NCBI GenBank assembly: GCA_964432995.1
Contig: CAYSPU010000151.1
Location: 1-14,297 of the forward strand
Direction of reading: 5' to 3'
Source: CAYSPU01 sp964432995
Lineage (GTDB): Bacteria; Verrucomicrobiota; Verrucomicrobiia; Limisphaerales; JAHDYP01
Length of the DNA stretch: 14,297 nt
In this document: positions 6,180 to 12,632 of the stretch, piece after piece
Position numbering within the stretch: the first letter of the stretch is position 1
Layout: each line of letters begins with the position of its first letter
Position numbers and translations under genes: made by a program
The notes under the pieces: generated by a model
Databases searched by the model: none
What the model was told of the DNA's origin: nothing
What the model saw: only the letters and a program-made list of their open reading frames with translations

Positions 6180-6517
6180 CGAGGAACAGGATCACGCCTC
6201 CTTGGCCGCTTCCGGGCCGCGAACGCGCACCATAGGGTCGTGGGAGCCTGCCGTTTGGATGCTGCAGATCCTGCCCTAACGAGAGGGGTGGTTCAAGGGC
6301 AAACGGTTGGGCCGGGGCGCGGGCGCGCATCTTGGAGATGCCCCCACCCCAACTGGTGGGCGGGCATCACCGATGCCCGCGGCGCGCGGCCAGACGATGC
6401 TGGCCGCCCGCCACGCAATGGGGGCAACATCAAGATACGCCCAGGGTGCGGTCGGTTGCCGGATTGGAATTGAGCCGAGCCGCGCTGGGAATTACAGTGG
6501 CCGAGATTCAGGTCACT
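6180..6517. promoter_or_regulatory. Divergent spacer between the propeller and beta-helix genes
   Basis: This 338-bp stretch separates two genes that diverge, so it should hold promoters for both. I see no convincing -35/-10 pair. It contains AAGGAGG on the minus strand (6197-6203) and a palindrome cluster at 6337-6407. No coding signal is credible, although one plus-strand frame stays open through it. Confidence 0.4.
6337..6407. repeat. Cluster of overlapping palindromes upstream of the beta-helix gene
   Basis: GATGCCCCCACC (6337-6348) pairs with GGTGG-GC-GGGCATC (6355-6368) as a 12-bp stem with a two-base bulge. GGGCAT (6362-6367) can instead pair with ATGCCC (6373-6378). GCGGCCAG (6386-6393) and CTGGCCGC (6400-6407) form a perfect 8-bp stem with a six-base loop. 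The alternate pairings resemble REP-like spacer elements. An mRNA regulatory switch is possible but not supported by anything else. Confidence 0.55.
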
Positions 6518-8512
6518 GTGAAAGTCATCGCACGTTTTGCCTGCGCCCTGTTGTCACCGGTCACGCTCGCGGCCGCGAGGGAGACGAGGGCGTTCTTCTA
6601 TCTGCTCGTGCTGGGGACGCTGGCGTTGCCGGCCGGGGCAAAGGAGGTATTCGTCGCTCCCGACGGGAACGATGCGAACCCAGGCACCAGAGCGAAGCCG
6701 CTGGCGTCGATCGAGGTCGCGCGGGATCGGTTGCGGGCGGGCGGGGGTGGGAAGCACACCATTACCCTTCGCGCCGGGATCTATCCGCGCACCGCCACGC
6801 TCACGTTCGACCAGAGCGACTCCGGCCTGACGCTGCGCGGGGAGCGGGGCGCACGCTTGCTCGGTGGCCGGGTCCTTGTCGGATGGACACGCGCCAGCGA
6901 CCCGCGCATTCCCGAGAGCGCTCGTGGCAACGTCGTCGCGCTAGGGCTGAATGACGATCTTGGGGCCATGCGTCGCCGAGGCTTTGGTGTGAACTCGTCT
7001 CCGGCGCCGCCGGAACTCTTCGTCGATGGCGTTCCCCAGACGCTGGCGCGTTGGCCCAACGGCGAGCAGTGGAGCGCGCTGGCCTCCGGCCGCGAGGGCG
7101 CGTTCGGCGTCAAGGTCGAGCGCGACAGGATTGCCCGTTGGGCCACGGCCGACGACCTCTGGGTCCACGGCTACTGGACCTACGACTGGGCCGACACGTG
7201 GGAGAAGGTGGTGTCCGTCGATGCTGCCGGGCAGATCCTCGCCACGGCGCCGCCCCACGGCGTCTATGGCTACAAGGCGGGCAAGCGCTTCTACGCGCTG
7301 AATCTGGTCGAAGAGTTGGACGCCCCCGGCGAATACTGGTTGGACCGCAAGACCGGCACGGTCTACGCCTGGATTGCCGGTTCCGGAGAGGTGGTCTTGT
7401 CGACGCTGGAGTCCCCCTTGATCACCGTCACCGGCGTCAGCGATTTCACCATCGAACGTCTGATCCTGGCCTGTTCGCGGGGCGAGGGGATTCAGATCAC
7501 CGGAGGGAACAACGTCACAGTGGCCGGCTGCACCGTGCGCGGCCTCGGCACCAGTGGCATCGTGGTCGATGGCGGCACGAACCACCGGGTCGTAGACTGC
7601 GACCTCTTTGACCTGGGCGAAAGCGGTGTCTCGGTCAGCGGCGGAGACCGGAAAACCCTCGCGCCGGGCGGGCACGTGGTCGAAAACTGCGACATTCACC
7701 ACCACAGTCGTCTGTGTCGGACCTACCGTCCGGCAATCGGGATCCAGGGTGTTGGCAACAAGGCGCTCCACAATCGTCTCCACGACGGCCCGCACAACGC
7801 AATCCTCATGGGCGGGAACGACCATGAGGTGGCCTACAACGAAATCTATCGGGTTTGCACGCAGACCGGCGATGCCGGCGCCATCTACATGGGGCGCAAC
7901 CTCACCATGCGCGGCACGGTGATTCGGCACAACTACTTCCACGATATCGGCCCCACCCTTGCGACCAAGGACGGTTTCGTCGACGTCATGGCCGTCTACC
8001 TCGACGACTGCTTCTGTGGCACGGCGATTGTGGGAAACGTCTTCGAACGCGCCGGGCGCGCCGCGATGATCGGCGGCGGGCGGGACAACGTCATCGCCAA
8101 CAACCTCTTTATCGACTGCCACCCGGCGATCCACGTCGATGCCCGCGGGACGGGGTGGGCGAGTTTCTGGTTTGACGGTCGCGATCCGTTCCTGATGAAC
8201 GGTCTCAAGGAGGTGCCGTACGATCGGCCACCCTACGCGGCGCGCTACGCCAACCTCGCCGGCATTCTGGGGGACGAACCGGCCAAGGCGAAGTACAACC
8301 AGATCACGAACAACGTCATCATCGGCTCGGGCAAAGCCATCGATTGGCTCGACGGCCTGAGCGAGAAGACGGTGGAGACGGTGGGCAATACGATGGTGAC
8401 GGATGCCGCTTCGGTCTCGCTCCATCCGCGAACCTATGCCGTCAAGGTGGCCGGATTCGAGCCGATACCCTTCAAGAAGATCGGCCTCGTGTCGGACCGC
8501 CGTCGGCCGTAA
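6518..8512 (+). CDS. Secreted right-handed beta-helix protein, GH141-like
   Basis: From the GTG at 6518 the product is 664 residues. No ATG lies close to the signal peptide: the nearest in-frame ATG (6338) falls in palindromic spacer DNA, so a GTG or TTG start is preferred. A hydrophobic export segment (AFFYLLVLGTLALPAGA, 25-41) precedes 'KEVFVAPDGNDANPGT' (42-57), the usual opening of secreted pectin-lyase-fold proteins. Residues 80-125 contain 'LRAGIYPRTATLTF' and 'GARLLGGRVLVGW', and 165-185 contain 'ELFVDGVPQTLARWPNGE', an order I associate with GH141 (alpha-L-fucosidase/xylanase-type) relatives. From about 300 to 630 regular helix coils follow, such as 'NNVTVAGCTVRGLGTSGIVV', 'GAIYMGRNLTMRG', 'VYLDDCFCGT' and 'GGGRDNVIANNLFIDCHPA'. 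Asp- and His-rich loops at 419-426 and 493-499 could hold catalytic residues. It probably acts outside the cytoplasm on a branched polysaccharide. The fold is sure; GH141 membership and start are tentative. Confidence 0.8.
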   Translation: MKVIARFACALLSPVTLAAARETRAFFYLLVLGTLALPAGAKEVFVAPDGNDANPGTRAKPLASIEVARDRLRAGGGGKHTITLRAGIYPRTATLTFDQSDSGLTLRGERGARLLGGRVLVGWTRASDPRIPESARGNVVALGLNDDLGAMRRRGFGVNSSPAPPELFVDGVPQTLARWPNGEQWSALASGREGAFGVKVERDRIARWATADDLWVHGYWTYDWADTWEKVVSVDAAGQILATAPPHGVYGYKAGKRFYALNLVEELDAPGEYWLDRKTGTVYAWIAGSGEVVLSTLESPLITVTGVSDFTIERLILACSRGEGIQITGGNNVTVAGCTVRGLGTSGIVVDGGTNHRVVDCDLFDLGESGVSVSGGDRKTLAPGGHVVENCDIHHHSRLCRTYRPAIGIQGVGNKALHNRLHDGPHNAILMGGNDHEVAYNEIYRVCTQTGDAGAIYMGRNLTMRGTVIRHNYFHDIGPTLATKDGFVDVMAVYLDDCFCGTAIVGNVFERAGRAAMIGGGRDNVIANNLFIDCHPAIHVDARGTGWASFWFDGRDPFLMNGLKEVPYDRPPYAARYANLAGILGDEPAKAKYNQITNNVIIGSGKAIDWLDGLSEKTVETVGNTMVTDAASVSLHPRTYAVKVAGFEPIPFKKIGLVSDRRRP

Positions 8513-8525
8513 TCAGGATGGACTG

Positions 8526-8561
8526 CGACGGCGGGCGGGGTTCCTCCGGCGGGCGCTGTCG
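8526..8561. terminator. Possible bidirectional terminator between convergent genes
   Basis: CGACGGCG (8526-8533) pairs with CGCTGTCG (8554-8561) over 8 bp with one G-U, around a 20-base loop. It sits in the 90-bp gap between the stop codons of the beta-helix gene (8512) and the SGNH gene (8603). There is no T-tract on either strand, so support is position plus stem only. Confidence 0.3.
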
Positions 8562-8602
8562 TCTTGTGGAGTCGCGCCGACTTGCTCCAGATCCTCGGGG
8601 AC

Positions 8603-10108
8603 TCACTCAACCTTCGCGGCCGCGGCGTCCGCGGGCTGGAGTTGGCTGAGCAGAATGGGCTCGATCGCCTCGTAGAAATGTTGGGCCAGGCGGGCTCGTC
8701 CGCTTTCGGTGAAGTGCATCAGGTCGATGTACTGATCGTAGTGGCCGTCCAGACCGTTTTCGGTGCGGGCCAGGGTGACATCCGGGTATTCCAGCACCAG
8801 CCCTTCCAGCATGCGCGTATGGACCTGGTTCAGGAAGATGAGGCGATGGACAGCGGCAAAGCACTGCTTGTAGAAACCGACGACCTCGGGCGGAGAGTCT
8901 CCGTTGACCGCGAGGTTGAAGGTGCCGAGGACCACCCGGATTCCATGCTCCTGGCAGATCTGGATGAGTCCGCGGTAGAGGTCTGCATAAGGGCTCTCCA
9001 GGCCGTGGGAGCCGATCTCGAGACGGTCGGTGGCCCGGTGGCCTTCCGGCAGGTGGCGCTTCAGAAAGCGCATCATCCGCAGCCGATACTCGGCGCGAGC
9101 CAGCAGGTGGAGGGGGCGTGCCCGGAATCGAGGCGGTCCCTTCCCCAGATGCGGGGGCAGGCTCGCCTCCAGAAGGCAGAAGCCATTGAAGCCGTGGTAG
9201 GAGATGATCATGTCCGGATCCAACGGCAGGATGTCGTCCTCAAACCGCGACAGGTTGTGTTCCAGGCTATAACCGGCCACCCCCGCATTGATCACTTGGA
9301 TGGGGCGATGGGCGCCGAACCTCTCCCGGAGTTTCGCCTCCAGCATCTTGGGCCACGGTTGATCTCCCCTCTCCAAGGTGATGCCCATGGTGGTGGACTC
9401 CCCCAAAGCCACGATGCGATACGCCTCCTCCTTGTTCGAGGAGAACGGTTCATCGCGGAAACCCAGCGGGTTGATGCGGAGTTCGCCGTTGAAGAACTCG
9501 GTTTCGGATCCCGGAACGAGGCGGAAGGGAAGCGTGCGCGACGGATCCGAGGTGGTGATATCGCGTCTGGCCGACCGCCATTCCTCGGAGAAGTGAGCCC
9601 ACCATTGGGCCAGCAACGCGCGATTCCGGCCGGACACCGCGTAGCTGTAGGCCTTCCGTCGCAGCAACTCCTCTTCGCTCCACGTCGCCGGCGCGGTGAG
9701 TCGATCTGTCAGGGGCAAGAGCACCAACAGCAGCACCAGCGTGTTCACGAACTGAAGGCCGATCGGGTGCGCCCGGAGCCGCGGGCGAATCCGCCACAGG
9801 AGTAAGAGGAGCAGCAGCATCCCCCCGTAGAAGCACCAGCCGTGGTTCTGGGCGTAGGACCAGGCCAGCACGGAGACCGAAATCACTGCGGCGGTGAACC
9901 AGCCGGTGGCTTTCACCACGGGGACAAAGACGGCCTCATTCCACCGGAGCCCCGCCATGAGACCGAGCGAACAGAGGAGGACCAATCCGACCACCACCGA
10001 CGGGAGGAAACGATGCTCCAGTCCAAGGCGCAGTTGGTAGATCGCCATCGGCAAGGCCAACGAGCAACCCACGGTGGCGAGCACCGTCTTTCGTGTGGGC
10101 AAGTGCAT
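8603..10108 (-). CDS. Membrane-anchored SGNH/GDSL-type hydrolase
   Basis: The predicted product is 501 residues. The N-terminal 140 residues hold four or five hydrophobic segments (about 8-28, 33-53, 65-85, 92-108 and 116-135), after which a hydrophilic domain would face the periplasm or exterior. That domain has SGNH landmarks: block I 'VALGESTTMG' (233-242, Ser238, with GES in place of GDS), block II 'NAGVAGYS' (274-281), block III 'SYHGFNGF' (303-310, Asn308) and block V 'DLMHFTESG' (462-470, Asp462 and His465). The full Ser-Gly-Asn-His set is therefore present. Membrane-linked SGNH proteins of this kind often esterify or de-esterify exported glycans or lipids; which one applies here is unknown. 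It is convergent with the beta-helix gene and divergent from the GH28/49-like gene, so it is probably transcribed alone. The start at 10108 gives a plausible first membrane segment but has no clear ribosome-binding site. It could be a glycan O-acetyl-modifying enzyme. Confidence 0.8.
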   Translation of the reverse strand: MHLPTRKTVLATVGCSLALPMAIYQLRLGLEHRFLPSVVVGLVLLCSLGLMAGLRWNEAVFVPVVKATGWFTAAVISVSVLAWSYAQNHGWCFYGGMLLLLLLLWRIRPRLRAHPIGLQFVNTLVLLLVLLPLTDRLTAPATWSEEELLRRKAYSYAVSGRNRALLAQWWAHFSEEWRSARRDITTSDPSRTLPFRLVPGSETEFFNGELRINPLGFRDEPFSSNKEEAYRIVALGESTTMGITLERGDQPWPKMLEAKLRERFGAHRPIQVINAGVAGYSLEHNLSRFEDDILPLDPDMIISYHGFNGFCLLEASLPPHLGKGPPRFRARPLHLLARAEYRLRMMRFLKRHLPEGHRATDRLEIGSHGLESPYADLYRGLIQICQEHGIRVVLGTFNLAVNGDSPPEVVGFYKQCFAAVHRLIFLNQVHTRMLEGLVLEYPDVTLARTENGLDGHYDQYIDLMHFTESGRARLAQHFYEAIEPILLSQLQPADAAAAKVE

Positions 10109-10502
10109 GGCTTACGCGTCCGCCAGTTCTCGGACCCATTCGTCCGCGTGTTCGATTGAACCTACCACATCTTGTCGCAACGCTCCGAGGGCGACAACTC
10201 CGAAACCGCACGCCGGCTCTTCCGGGGATCTCGTCTTTCACGGGTCGATCCGCAAGATCCGGAAGTTCTCGCACCGGATCCTCGCGCAGGGAGGCTGGGG
10301 AATCGGAGGGTGATAGGAGTGAAATAGGGCTCCGGCGGCCGGCCCGCGGGCCGAACGCAGGCGGATCGTTGGTTGCGTTTCTGCCAGTGGACGACGAGAA
10401 TGGCTCGCCGTGGGCGAGAGCGCAGGCCGTCCTTGATGCCTGCCTATGCAGAGCGAGAAAGCGGCTGCTGTCTGAAATCCAGCATCTGGGAGCGTGACAT
10501 TC
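10109..10502. promoter_or_regulatory. Divergent spacer with palindromes
   Basis: The 394 bp between divergent genes should contain both promoters, but I could not pick out convincing core elements. CTTCCGG-GG-ATCT (10219-10231) pairs with AGATCCGGAAG (10255-10265) as an 11-bp stem with a bulge. CGGCCCGCGGGCCG (10340-10353) is a perfect 14-bp palindrome. CTCGCC/GGCGAG (10404-10418) is a 6-bp hairpin. Any of these could be an operator or a repeat unit. No gene is supported here. Confidence 0.4.
10488..10492 (+). promoter_or_regulatory. Ribosome-binding site GGGAG for the GH28/49-like gene
   Basis: GGGAG ends 10 bases before the ATG at 10503 and only one base before the alternative GTG at 10494. 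It therefore supports the ATG, which also opens the signal peptide directly. Confidence 0.45.
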
Positions 10503-12007
10503 ATGAGACACTTTGGGTCAATCCTGAGCAGCTTCGTTCTCGCCATGTGCCTTGCTCCGACCGCGTCGGAAGCCGCTGTCGTCTCGTGGCCGGCCCCAGA
10601 CGGCGAGAGGCTGAGCGAGGACTACGAGTTGACGGTGAACGGCCAGGCAGTCCCCGTTTATGCCTGTCGCGTCTCGGCGGTGCCCTTCAACCAGGTCTGG
10701 CCGGGGTACCAGCGGCCCCTGGACCAGACGGAGCTGGCGGGCTTCGCCTGCTGGGGCATGGCCGGGCCGGTGAAAGTCAGCATCCGGTCGCGGCGGTCGG
10801 TGGAGTCCGTTGTGATCCGTCCGGCCTCGTTAGGTGTTCGCCCGGCCATCGAGGAGAACCGCATCTCATTCGTCCTGGAGCGCCCCGGCACCGCCATCGT
10901 CGAGGTGAATGGACCGCACCACGCGCTGCATCTCTTGGCCGACCCGCCGGAGCGAGACGTGCCCGCTGCGGCCGCCCCCGGGGTGCGGTACTTCGGTCCG
11001 GGCGTGCACCGGGTGGGGAAGGTCGAGATCCAGAGCAACGAGACGGTCTACCTCGCGGGGGGCGCCGTGGTCTATGGCAGTCTCCATGCTCAGGGCGCGT
11101 CGAACATCCGGATCGCGGGCCGCGGCATCCTGGACGTGAGTCCTTACGCGCGCGGCGAGGGCGGAGGGGCCGTCCGGCTGTCCGACTGCTCCAACGTGAC
11201 GGTTGAGGGGATCGTGATGCGGGATCCGGACGTATGGTGTTGCAGCTTGTTCGGATGCCGCAACGTGACGATCGCCAACGTCAAACTCGTCGGCCTCTGG
11301 CGCTACAACGCCGATGGGATCGACGTCTGCAACAGCGAGGACGTCGAGGTGCGCGACTGCTTCGTACGCGCTTTCGACGACGCGCTGGTAGTCAAGGGAC
11401 TGAAGGCACGACGCGGGGCGCTCGACGAGCGGCCGGTGCGGAATGTGCGGTTCCACCGCTGTGTGGTCTGGTGTGATTGGGGCCGGGCGATGGAGATTGG
11501 GGCGGAGACGTGTGCGCCGGAGATCGCCGACGTCGTCTTTCGGGACTGCGACATTGTCCGGACGACCCACATCGCCATGGACATCCAGCATGGGGACCGA
11601 GCCGAGATCCACAACATCCGGTTTGAGCGAGTCCGGGTGGAGATCGACGACTGGAACCCGCCGCCCCGGATGCAGGCNNNNNNNNNNCCCGCGAGGAGAC
11701 GTATGCGGCCGATCCCCAAAGCCGCTACTGCCCGACGCTGCTGGAGATCGTGATCCGGAAGAACAACTACTCCCAGGACGAGCAGCGGGGGACGGTGCGC
11801 GACGTGGTCTTCGCCGACATCGCGGTGACCAGTCCGCAGATCCCTCCTTCTTCCTTTCGCGGATTCGATGCCGAGCATGGAGTGAACGGCGTGACGATTG
11901 CCAACCTGCGGTTCAACGGCCGCCTGGCGCACAACGCGGAGGAAGCGCGGCTCAGCATGGGACCGCACGTCCATCAGGTGCGGTTTGCAGAGGCTGCCGC
12001 TCGATAG
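10503..12007 (+). CDS. Secreted GH28/GH49-like beta-helix hydrolase, interrupted by an assembly gap
   Basis: About 391 residues precede the gap and about 104 follow it, near 500 in all. Residues 1-24 are a signal peptide (MRHFGSILSSFVLAMCLAPT...). Residues 26-150 form a beta-sandwich-like N-domain. The helix begins at 'RYFGPGVHRVGKVEIQSNET' (162-181) and 'VYLAGGAVVYG' (182-192), a sequence typical of bacterial GH28 and GH49 relatives. The helix core holds 'YNADGIDV' (268-275) and 'FDDALVVKG' (291-299), aligning with the NTDG and GDD acid motifs of GH28, so Asp271, Asp292 and Asp293 are candidate catalytic residues. The GHG and RIK motifs are not obvious ('GRAMEIGAET', 327-336, lacks the His). 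After the Ns the frame 'EETYAADPQSRYCPTLLEIV' continues to a TAG at 12007. The two frames differ, which the true gap length would resolve. Likely target is a galacturonan- or glucan-like backbone; it lies 625 bp upstream of the fucosidase on the same strand. Confidence 0.82.
11678..11687. other. Assembly gap (ten Ns)
   Basis: Ten Ns interrupt the GH28/49-like gene. Coding sequence on both sides belongs to one protein, but the frames do not match across exactly ten bases. A true gap length leaving remainder 2 when divided by 3 (8, 11, 14 and so on) would join them. The ten-base figure is therefore a placeholder or slightly wrong. Confidence 0.95.
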
Positions 12008-12055
12008 AGGGCCGTCCGCCCTCGAGATGCAGGTGGCGCAACGGCGAGGGCAGCA

Positions 12056-12186
12056 TCAGCGATTGAGCTGCCACACCGCGCAATTGAGGGCGGAGGCGAA
12101 GGTGACCCAGGCGAGATAGGGCGCCAACAGCAGGCCGGCCCCGCGGCGCGCTTTCCAGAACGTGAGGACGGTGGCCAGAAGCTGCG
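12056..12186 (-). pseudogene. C-terminal remnant of a TspO/MBR family protein
   Basis: On the minus strand, up to the TGA at 12056-12058, about 42 residues read 'LLATVLTFWKARRGAGLLLA' and 'PYLAWVTFASALNCAVWQLN' followed by Arg. This matches the last helix of TspO/MBR (tryptophan-rich sensory) proteins, which typically end 'FW...AG.LL.PYLAWV.FA..LN..IW.LN'. Members are about 150-160 residues with five membrane helices. Only the end is present. Upstream of about 12186 the reading frame stays open but the sequence is no longer TspO-like and no start or N-terminal helices are found. The 5' part was therefore lost, apparently replaced by spacer repeat DNA. The remnant is not expected to be functional. 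Confidence 0.65.
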
Positions 12187-12387
12187 GATGCAGAACGGGA
12201 TCTGTGGCTGCCTTTGCCCGACGCTCTCCTCGCGTCCTTGCTGCATCCACTGCCACAAGGCACTTCGCCAGAGGGCTGCTCGCATATGCATTTGCCCATC
12301 CGGTTCCTCGGTCTGTGCCTGGTCGCCGGGCGCTCCGGCGGTGGACCGCCCGACGTCCCGGCGGGCAGCAGTCCCACCCGCCGGACA

Positions 12388-12525
12388 CGCCTCCGAACTT
12401 CCCGGAACCTGACGGCCCCGCGGAGCGCCGCGTTGCACGCGGCCATGGTGCCTTGTGTCAAAAATCATTGCCAAGCCAGCTCGGCACAGTGTCAATCGGA
12501 GTGGACATGATACTCCCCATGCACC
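12388..12525 (+). repeat. Dispersed spacer element, copy B
   Basis: This is the second copy of the element at 2167-2361. CGCCTCCGAAC is at 12388-12398 and the conserved 62-base right end is at 12464-12525 (48 of 62 identical to copy A, in the same orientation). The hairpin between them (12427-12443) has stem GCCGCG/CGCGGC. It ends about 108 bp before the fucosidase start. It might carry a promoter for that gene, but copy A has no gene behind it, which argues for a mobile or recombining repeat. Confidence 0.6.
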
Positions 12526-12532
12526 TCCTGCC

Positions 12533-12563
12533 CTCGCCCCATCCCGTCCGACGGGAGAGCGAG
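12533..12563. repeat. Hairpin between copy B and the fucosidase start
   Basis: TCCCGT (12542-12547) and ACGGGA (12551-12556) form a 6-bp stem with a three-base loop. Outer arms CTCGC (12533-12537) and GCGAG (12559-12563) extend it imperfectly. The 'CCCTCGCCCCATCC...GGGAGAG' arrangement looks like a dispersed palindromic spacer repeat. Confidence 0.45.
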
Positions 12564-12632
12564 ACCCTTCGGCGCCGCTTCGAATCCGGAGAATGCCCGC
12601 AACACCTCGCCAGCCGCGCGTCTCGTTTCCGG

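Noticed and set aside
4806..6473. 555-codon plus-strand open frame opposite the propeller gene
   Set aside because: It mirrors the propeller repeats, is rich in Gly/Val/Arg, runs into palindromic spacer, and has no recognisable domain.
6941..8425. 494-codon minus-strand open frame opposite the beta-helix gene
   Set aside because: A high-GC antisense shadow; the plus frame has clear pectin-lyase-fold coils.
10238..10546. Minus-strand frame ending in ENFRILRIDP
   Set aside because: The ending vaguely resembles the tail of some exported verrucomicrobial proteins, but the rest lacks any domain and overlaps the GH28/49-like start.
12286..12390. Signal-peptide-like MHLPIRFLGLCLVAG start on the plus strand
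   Set aside because: The frame turns into low-complexity Arg/Pro/Ser-rich sequence and enters the dispersed element; too little to call even a remnant.
12162..12632. Upstream extension of the fucosidase frame
   Set aside because: It passes through the TspO remnant, the dispersed element and a hairpin; the signal peptide begins at 12633.
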